A stretch of DNA of 41,532 bases. It comes from CAYMFD01 sp964389475. GTDB taxonomy: Bacteria > Bacteroidota > Bacteroidia > Chitinophagales > Saprospiraceae. Where the stretch lies: contig CAYMFD010000021.1 of assembly GCA_964389475.1 (NCBI GenBank), positions 1-41,532 of the forward strand, given 5' to 3'. Position 1 is the first letter of the stretch, and every line of letters begins with the position of its first letter. The translations under genes were made by a program, and so were the position numbers. Positions 36,181 through 41,532 of the stretch are shown piece by piece. The notes under the pieces were generated by a model that ran no database searches, was not told the DNA's origin, and worked only from the letters and a program-made list of their open reading frames with translations.

Positions 36181-36686
36181 CCAAATATCTCCCAGAAGTT
36201 TTCCGCTAGGCTTACCTCTACTGAGGTCTCGTCGATATTGAGGATCAGTTCGCTAGCGAGTGGTACGAGGACGAGCTGTCCGCTAGGTGTGATCACCTCC
36301 ATCATCTTTTGTTGTGGATAATCTACTATCGCACGTATCTCTCCACGTGGGCTACCATCTACTAAGGTGAGCCCAATAAGCATCGCATACTCATCATCCG
36401 TAACTATATCATCCATCTCTAGGTCCTGCTCTCGCATATAACAAGGCTGACCAGATAGTAAGGTCGTCTCCTCGGGACTATCCACCTCCTCGACCTTGAC
36501 GATAATACCATTAGACGTATCTACACGCTGCACGAAGTATGGCACATGGGTACCATGGTGCTGGGCAAATAGGACAGTCGCATCCTCTATCTGCTCAGCA
36601 AATGTATCTTCTATCTGGAGGCGTATATGCCCTTTGGTACCGAATGGCTTGCGCCACTGCCCTACTTTGATATAGTTGTAGATCAC
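36177..36686 (-). CDS. rimM: Ribosome maturation factor RimM
   Basis: 169 residues from a GTG at 36686, which overlaps the upstream stop as GTGA. An apparent ATG at 36743 lies inside the upstream gene and would add a foreign N-terminus. RimM features: VGQWRKPFGTKGHIRLQI, a middle VDSPEETTLLSGQPCYM and the PRC-barrel-like end (GLTLVDGSPRGEIRAIVDYP, MMEVITPSG, LVPLASELILNID). RimM helps 30S head assembly. It is translationally coupled to a putative lipoprotein gene and tail-to-tail with nusB. Confidence 0.9.
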   Translation of the reverse strand: MIYNYIKVGQWRKPFGTKGHIRLQIEDTFAEQIEDATVLFAQHHGTHVPYFVQRVDTSNGIIVKVEEVDSPEETTLLSGQPCYMREQDLEMDDIVTDDEYAMLIGLTLVDGSPRGEIRAIVDYPQQKMMEVITPSGQLVLVPLASELILNIDETSVEVSLAENFWEIFG

Positions 36687-37303
36687 TTGTAGTCTATGAG
36701 GTATTGATGGAGGGTATAGCCCTTGTCGCCCTTCTCGTCCCACGATATGTTAGGATCACAGTCCGAACACTCCAGAATGGTGTGCTCTATCGCTACGATA
36801 CCCACACCACGAGCATACTTGACCGTGCTGTTACGCAGCTCTAGGCGGCCGAGGTCTTCAGTAATGTTCTCCGTCACTGTGATGACGTCATCATACAACC
36901 GATCGCCTACCGCCTCCGTCGCAGAGATACTCGATACACGGTAGTCATCCCACAAAGCATAGATACGTATAGGGTCNNNNNNNNNNNNNNNNNNNNNNNN
37001 NNNNNNNNNNNNNNNNNNNNNNNNNNNNNNNNNNNNNNNNNNNNNNNNNNNNNNNNNNNNNNNNNNNNNNNNNNNNACTAGCCGCTCACGCAGGTAGCCA
37101 CTGACGGTATCTACAGTCCCGAACTGACGCAGATACAGCACGCTATCATACTGGTAGATCCACTGACTGCCGTCCACTAGCGGGTAGTAGTCATAACCAT
37201 AGTCTATATCTAGCTCTTCAATCTCACCTTCGCAGCTCATGCATATCAGCAAGAGTAACAAGGCGAGGTAGGTAGGCAAGGCCGTTTTGATCATCATGGA
37301 CAT
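36683..37303 (-). CDS. Putative lipoprotein between mnmA and rimM (gapped)
   Basis: Frame 207 codons including 33 hidden by N. The N-terminus has a hydrophobic core (YLALLLLLICMSCEGEIEE) ending in a Cys followed by acidic residues, a lipoprotein-like signal. The rest (DYGYDYYPLVDGSQWIYQYDSV, VTENITEDLGRL, ARGVGIVAIEHTILECSDCD) is a small beta-rich domain of unknown function. The start lies 3 bp after the mnmA stop, and its stop overlaps the rimM start by 4 bp. The gap length is unknown but the reading frame continues across it. Confidence 0.75.
   Translation of the reverse strand: MSMMIKTALPTYLALLLLLICMSCEGEIEELDIDYGYDYYPLVDGSQWIYQYDSVLYLRQFGTVDTVSGYLRERLXXXXXXXXXXXXXXXXXXXXXXXXXXXXXXXXXXDPIRIYALWDDYRVSSISATEAVGDRLYDDVITVTENITEDLGRLELRNSTVKYARGVGIVAIEHTILECSDCDPNISWDEKGDKGYTLHQYLIDYK
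36977..37076. other. Scaffold gap (100 N) inside the lipoprotein gene
   Basis: Exactly 100 N between codons for GYLRERL and DPIRIYALW. Both sides are in one frame with the 100-bp placeholder, but true length is unknown. Confidence 0.95.
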
Positions 37304-37306
37304 ATT

Positions 37307-38401
37307 TTATAGACTGCGTGCAATAATACCACCACCTATTACATCATCTCCCTCGTAAAACACGGCAGACTGACCAGGCGCTATACCGCGTACAGGTAGA
37401 TGAAAGTCGACCATAACCTCACTACCCAGATTACTCAAGGTGCTCAGTGTACCGTGGTCATTATATCGTACCTGAGTACTGATGTCTGCAGCATTAGGTA
37501 TGGCATCATACTTCATACTATTAACTCCCTTAACGTACATACCATTGCGTAGCAGGTCATCGACTTCGCCTAGTATGACTGTATTTTGCTCTGGCAAGAT
37601 ATCGGTGACATACATAGGCCTATCAAAACCACCCCCTAGTCCCTTGCGCTGGCCTATCGTGTAGAATGGGTAGCCATCGTGCTTCCCCAATACATTGCCT
37701 GTCTTATCGACAAAGGTTCCGCCCGCCACTCGCTCCTCGAGACCGTCTACCCTACGCTTGAGAAATCCTCGGTAGTCGTTATCCGGCACGAAGCATATCT
37801 CATAGCTTTCGGCCTTCTTACTGAGGGCCTCGTAGCCCCAGTCAGCTGCCATCTGGCGTATCTCTGGCTTGGTATAGTTACCTAGCGGAAAGTGGCTACG
37901 ATCTAGGCACTCCTGCGATAGGCCCCACAAGACGTAACTCTGATCTTTGCGATCGTCCTTACCCTTCGACACGAATTTGCGGCCCTCATGCTCCTTGATC
38001 ACAGCATAATGACCCGTTGCTATAAACTCACAGTCCATCATATCAGCACGCTTGAGCAGGGCTGACCACTTGATGTGGGTATTGCACAGTACACAAGGGT
38101 TAGGCGTGCGACCAGCGATGTACTCCTCGACGAAGTTATCGATCACGTAATCCCCGAACTCCTCTCTGATGTCTATGATAAAGTGGTGAAAACCCATATG
38201 CACCGCTACCTCACGAGCATCGTTGATGCTATCGAGGCTACAGCAACCCGTCTCCTTGGTCGAGCTGCCTGAGGAGGCATAGTCCCACGTTTTCATGGTT
38301 ATCCCTACCACCTCATACCCCTCCTCATGGAGCATCATAGCGGAGACCGTGCTATCTATGCCACCACTCATGGCTACCAGTACCCTTCCTTTCTTACTCA
38401 T
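37307..38401 (-). CDS. mnmA: tRNA-specific 2-thiouridylase MnmA
   Basis: 364 residues. PP-loop VAMSGGIDSTVSA, catalytic Cys103 in NPCVLCN and partner Cys203 in SYEICFVPD, plus the conserved KDQSYVLWGL and FYTIGQRKGLGGG. MnmA thiolates U34 of tRNA-Lys, -Glu and -Gln. It has a CC pair near residues 53-54 (TGCCSLDS). It heads a unit mnmA - lipoprotein - rimM. A TATCTTTG element lies 36 bp upstream. Confidence 0.95.
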   Translation of the reverse strand: MSKKGRVLVAMSGGIDSTVSAMMLHEEGYEVVGITMKTWDYASSGSSTKETGCCSLDSINDAREVAVHMGFHHFIIDIREEFGDYVIDNFVEEYIAGRTPNPCVLCNTHIKWSALLKRADMMDCEFIATGHYAVIKEHEGRKFVSKGKDDRKDQSYVLWGLSQECLDRSHFPLGNYTKPEIRQMAADWGYEALSKKAESYEICFVPDNDYRGFLKRRVDGLEERVAGGTFVDKTGNVLGKHDGYPFYTIGQRKGLGGGFDRPMYVTDILPEQNTVILGEVDDLLRNGMYVKGVNSMKYDAIPNAADISTQVRYNDHGTLSTLSNLGSEVMVDFHLPVRGIAPGQSAVFYEGDDVIGGGIIARSL

Positions 38402-38436
38402 CCCTATTATGCTTGATATAATCCTATAAGCGAGTG

Positions 38437-38444
38437 CAAAGATA
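38437..38444 (-). promoter_or_regulatory. -7 promoter element TATCTTTG for mnmA
   Basis: The minus strand reads TATCTTTGCACTC, an exact TAnnTTTG match, 36 bp before the mnmA ATG. No clear -33 box. Confidence 0.5.
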
Positions 38445-39156
38445 TGCGCTTAAGTAGGTTTGTGCTAGGCCTTAGTAGTAGAGATTGGCGAGTAACGTCG
38501 TAGGTTACCTACAATAAGGTTCTTGTGTCAACATAGGAAAGGGCAAGCTCAGCAATATCTTGCAAAATACAATCATCGATAATATTAATTAGACTTAAAG
38601 AAAAGACTAGAACCTGTCCGACCTTCGCCCGCTTTTAGTAGAAAAATATGAAAGCTCTCGATCTTACGATCACTACAAAGTGAATATCAAATATTCCTAA
38701 CAAAACCCCTGACAGCTGACATGTACACCTTACTAGGGGGCTCAGACTTACATGACATGCTATATGGTCATGAGTAGTGGTGAGGCAATCGTAATTGTGG
38801 AAGAGATAGGTCTACTCAAAAAGACTAGACAATCCACTACCCTCAATCCGGTACAGTTACCTGACTGCCATTACGTACAATGACGAGACTACTCGTCGTC
38901 TCGATACGGTCGGCTGTGAGGGTGGAGATATCTTCTAGCACTAGTACAGAGCCGTTAGTCTCCACCACATCGGCGTTGACACCAGCATCACTAAGGTAAA
39001 CCGTCGAGTTAACGATCTGTATTGTATAGAATACTAAACCTAGATTAGGTTCTAACACTATATCATGAGTCCCTAACCACTCTCCATGGTCGCTATGTAG
39101 TCTTTCACGCTTGGCACCAATATCTTCTACAGATTTACGAACAGTCCTTCAGATAC
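38445..39156. other. 0.7-kb intergenic region between mnmA and groEL
   Basis: No convincing gene. GTAGGTTACCTAC (~38499-38511) is a small palindrome. A gene remnant may lie at 38843-39148. The AT-rich middle (38560-38720) shows no tRNA, terminator or repeat. Confidence 0.5.
38843..39148 (-). pseudogene. Possible remnant of a secreted beta-rich protein
   Basis: An open frame with no ATG; the first usable start is GTG at 39058, 71 residues before the stop. The sequence is rich in short beta patterns (IQIVNSTVYLSDAG, SVLVLEDISTLTADRIETTSSLVIVRN) like the stacked strands of T9SS cargo. Upstream codons stay open for ~30 residues to a stop. It may be a decayed end or chance. Confidence 0.25.
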
Positions 39157-39194
39157 AAAAAAAGGCGACTACCTGCTTTACACAAGTAGCCGCC
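39157..39194 (-). terminator. Rho-independent terminator of groESL
   Basis: On the minus strand GGCGGCTACTTG (39194-39183) pairs along 12 bp with CAGGTAGTCGCC (39175-39164), with two G-U pairs, and TTTTTTT follows. It lies 33 bp after the groEL stop. Confidence 0.92.
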
Positions 39195-39227
39195 TTACTA
39201 TTAGCTAGTGAATATAGTAGCTTGCGC

Positions 39228-40862
39228 TTACATCATGCCTGGCATACCGCCACCGCCACCCATAGGAGGCATAGCAGGGCCTTCTTCTGGCTTGTCGTTG
39301 ATGACACACTCTGTCGTGAGTACCATACCTGCGATCGAGCCTGCATTGCTTATAGCTACCCTAGTCACTTTGGTAGGATCGATTACACCGGCCTTCTTAA
39401 GGTCTTCGTGCTTGTCTGTACGAGCATTGTAGCCATTAGAGCCTTTTGCCTGACGTACTGCCTGTAGTACTACTGATCCCTCTACACCTGCATTCTCTGC
39501 GATGGTACGTAGTGGTGCCTCTAGTGCTTTGAGTACGATCTGTACACCTAGGTCTTCGTCTTCGTTGACGCCTTTGACCTTAGCTACTGCATCTAGTGTA
39601 CGGATGAGGGCGACCCCACCACCTACTACGATACCTTCTTCTACAGCTGCTCTAGTAGCATGTAGTGCATCATCTACACGATCTTTCTTTTCTTTCATCT
39701 CGACCTCAGTCGCCGCACCTACATATAGTACCGCTACTCCACCGCTCAACTTGGCTAGTCGCTCCTGGAGCTTCTCACGGTCGTAGTCAGATGTCGTTGT
39801 TTCGATCTGCGCCTTGATCTGATTGATACGTGCATCGATAGCATCTTGACCACCTGCACCGTTTACGACAGTCGTGTTGTCCTTGTCTACTGTGATCTTC
39901 TCAGCGCTACCTAGGTGCTCTAGATCTACACCGTCTAGCTTGTACCCTTTCTCCTCAGAGATAACAGTACCACCAGTAAGGATAGCGATATCCTCTAGCA
40001 TAGCCTTACGACGATCACCGAAACCAGGTGCCTTGACAGCTACTACCTTGAGACCACCACGTAGCCTATTGACAACGAGTACACCTAGCGCTTGAGACTC
40101 AACGTCTTCTGCGATGATCAATAGTGGTCGACCTGCACCTGCAGCCTTCTCGAGAACAGGTACGATGTCTTGTACATTGCTGATCTTTTTGTCGTGGATA
40201 AGGATGAGCGGATTCTCATACTCAGTGACCATGTTTTCGCTATTGGTAACGAAGTATGGTGAGAGGTATCCTCTGTCGAACTGCATACCGAGTACTTCAT
40301 CGACGTATGTCTCTGTACCTTTCGCTTCCTCGACAGTGATGACACCGTCCTTGCTTACACGCTTCATAGCGTCTGCGATAAGTGTACCTATCTCGCCATC
40401 GTTATTAGCAGAGATAGCACCTACTTGCTGTACTTTTTCGAAGTCATCACCGATCACTTCACTTTGCGCTTGGAGTCCCTCGATCACGGCACCTACCGCC
40501 TTGTCGATACCTCTCTTGAGGTCCATAGGGTTTGCACCAGCGGCTACGTACTTCATACCTGCAGCTACCATCGCCTGAGCGAGTACTGTAGCAGTGGTAG
40601 TACCGTCACCAGCAGCGTCAGCCGTCTTAGAGGCGACCTCCTTGACCATCTGTGCTCCCATGTTCTCTACTGGATCTTCCAGTTCGATCTCCTTGGCTAC
40701 TGATACACCATCCTTGGTGATAGAAGGTGCTCCGAAGCTTTTCTGAATAATGACGTTACGTCCCTTAGGGCCTAGCGTCACCTTTACAGCATCTGCTAGC
40801 TGGTCGATACCAGACTTGAGCTTTGCTCTTGCGCTTGAACTAAAAGTTATTTCTTTAGACAT
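39228..40862 (-). CDS. groEL: Chaperonin GroEL (60 kDa)
   Basis: 544 residues, normal length. Highly conserved motifs: VTLGPKGRNVII near residue 30, ITKDGVSVAKEIELEDP, AGDGTTTATVLAQAM, DRGYLSPYFVTN, VKAPGFGDRRKAMLEDIAILTGG, KLSGGVAVLYVGAATEVEMKEKKDRVDDAL and the flexible GGGGGMPGMM tail. It forms the double-ring folding chamber in the cytoplasm. It follows groES by 63 bp and is followed by a strong terminator. No CIRCE element was seen. Confidence 0.98.
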   Translation of the reverse strand: MSKEITFSSSARAKLKSGIDQLADAVKVTLGPKGRNVIIQKSFGAPSITKDGVSVAKEIELEDPVENMGAQMVKEVASKTADAAGDGTTTATVLAQAMVAAGMKYVAAGANPMDLKRGIDKAVGAVIEGLQAQSEVIGDDFEKVQQVGAISANNDGEIGTLIADAMKRVSKDGVITVEEAKGTETYVDEVLGMQFDRGYLSPYFVTNSENMVTEYENPLILIHDKKISNVQDIVPVLEKAAGAGRPLLIIAEDVESQALGVLVVNRLRGGLKVVAVKAPGFGDRRKAMLEDIAILTGGTVISEEKGYKLDGVDLEHLGSAEKITVDKDNTTVVNGAGGQDAIDARINQIKAQIETTTSDYDREKLQERLAKLSGGVAVLYVGAATEVEMKEKKDRVDDALHATRAAVEEGIVVGGGVALIRTLDAVAKVKGVNEDEDLGVQIVLKALEAPLRTIAENAGVEGSVVLQAVRQAKGSNGYNARTDKHEDLKKAGVIDPTKVTRVAISNAGSIAGMVLTTECVINDKPEEGPAMPPMGGGGGMPGMM

Positions 40863-40925
40863 AAGTATATCTGACTTTTAAGATTGAATTAAATTACTGA
40901 TACGTATCGTGAGCGATCCGCTTAC

Positions 40926-41189
40926 TTACAAAATGATGAGGATGTCATCTTCTCTCATTATCAGGTAGTCGTTACCTTCATGATGCAGCTCCTGCCCTGC
41001 ATACTTGCCGTACAAGACGCTATCGCCTTTCTTGACAGTCATTGCATTGTCGTCTTTGCCTGGACCTACTGCTACCACTTCTCCGCGTTGTGGTTTCTCT
41101 TTAGCAGTATCTGGCAAGATGATTCCACCGGCAGTCTTTTCTTCAGCTGCAGCTGGCTTGACCACTACTCGATCATTGATTGGTTTCAT
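40926..41189 (-). CDS. groES: Co-chaperonin GroES (10 kDa)
   Basis: 87 residues, a little short for the family. Motifs: KPINDRVVVKP, the mobile loop EEKTAGGIILPDTAKEKPQRGEVVAVGPG, DSVLYGKYAGQELHHEGNDYLIMREDDILIIL. It caps GroEL. First gene of the groESL pair. Upstream, TTGGCAC (~41262) is seen on the minus strand but does not fit sigma-54 spacing. Confidence 0.97.
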   Translation of the reverse strand: MKPINDRVVVKPAAAEEKTAGGIILPDTAKEKPQRGEVVAVGPGKDDNAMTVKKGDSVLYGKYAGQELHHEGNDYLIMREDDILIIL

Positions 41190-41360
41190 ATCTGTATCCT
41201 ATTTTTAGATGTATGAAGAAGTAATTGTGAAATATGATTTCGCATGCATATGATCATTCTTTGTGCCAAGTGTGATGGACTGACAGAAGGTCGATAATAA
41301 GTGACAGATGTGACGGGATTGGTTTGGGAGGTAGGACAAAGTGTCAGAGGGGCATGTGTT

Positions 41361-41466
41361 AGTTTAAAGTGGATAGTGAAAAGTGTAAAGTGTAAAGTTG
41401 ATTGGCTTAGTTAGCTGTGTTAGCTTTATTGGCTTTGTTAGATTTGTTGGCGCTATTAGCTGTTGA
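41361..41466. repeat. Simple-sequence repeats (AAAGTGT-type and 9-bp TTAGCTNTR-type)
   Basis: 41364-41398 has repeated AAAGTGT-like heptamers. 41401-41466 is a degenerate 9-bp tandem pattern (TTGGCTTAG, TTAGCTGTG, TTAGCTTTA, TTGGCTTTG and so on). Such stretches are common in Bacteroidota intergenic DNA. Confidence 0.6.
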
Positions 41467-41482
41467 GGTATTGAGTAGAAAG

Positions 41483-41532
41483 TGTCCGTCCCTGAAAAAA
41501 GTTTAGGCCTCAACAGGTCAAAACCATGATAA
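41483..41532. mobile_element. Possible end of an insertion sequence, cut by the window
   Basis: The sequence begins TGTCCGTCCCTGAAAAAAG, starting with TGT and followed by an A-run, which resembles the terminal inverted repeats of some IS elements. No transposase or second end is visible, so this is a weak call. Confidence 0.2.

Larger units (their letters stand above)
41190..41532. other. Intergenic region upstream of groES, to window end
   Basis: It holds the groES promoter region, which I cannot define, a simple-sequence stretch (41361-41466) and a possible insertion-sequence end (41483-41532). No gene seen. Confidence 0.5.

Noticed and set aside
41190..41300. A CIRCE (HrcA) element or sigma-54 promoter before groES
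   Set aside because: No TTAGCACTC inverted repeat. TTGGCAC on the minus strand lacks a -12 GC at the right spacing.

Overview
The window looks like chromosomal DNA of a gliding or T9SS-bearing Bacteroidota, probably a Lewinella/Saprospira-type organism. The reasons are SprB-type repeats, type A and type B (gliding-motility CHU_C-like) T9SS C-terminal sorting domains, a TonB-dependent receptor of the OMP_b-brl_3 type, a long-form NusB, LytS/LytT-type regulators, TAnnTTTG promoter elements and few Shine-Dalgarno sequences. No phage, CRISPR or tRNA genes were found. Three runs of exactly 100 N (10438-10537, 15118-15217, 36977-37076) look like scaffold-gap placeholders, and each breaks a gene or a gene pair.

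Layout. 1-2800 (-): a giant secreted SprB-repeat protein, cut by the window edge. 3417-6965 (-): a TonB-dependent receptor and two ExbD-like proteins, with no ExbB. 7144-7992 (+): a secreted protein of unknown role. 8183-13213: a TPR-CHAT caspase-like protease with a signal peptide (+), a gap, then a tail-anchored exported protein (+). These converge on an ECF-like sigma factor and a transmembrane anti-sigma/TPR protein (-). 13379-24052 (-): a compact block of six secreted genes, namely three fibre-like proteins (one collagen-like with an S74 chaperone domain), a subtilase, a type B and a type A T9SS cargo. A stand-alone LytTR regulator precedes them and a terminator follows. 24273-26887 (-): a LytS/LytT two-component pair. 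27384-30800 (+): a T9SS cargo made of eight near-identical ~105-113 residue repeats. 31094-41189: mostly housekeeping, with Lrp/AsnC, an S41 protease, YchF, an RluE-like pseudouridine synthase, NusB, RimM, a putative lipoprotein, MnmA, GroEL and GroES.

How the parts may work together. The 13-27 kb region reads as a regulated extracellular-fibre system: a membrane sensor and LytTR regulators upstream of trimeric-fibre-like proteins, a secreted protease and two proteins carrying T9SS sorting domains. The 8-13 kb region reads as a possible envelope signalling module, with an exported caspase-like protease beside a sigma/anti-sigma pair. The octamer GTACTTTA lies upstream of the CHAT gene and, twice as an inverted repeat, upstream of the sigma gene. 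The repeat module of the 27-kb protein also occurs once, diverged, in the SprB-repeat protein at the other end of the window. All functional links between genes are inference from order and sequence.
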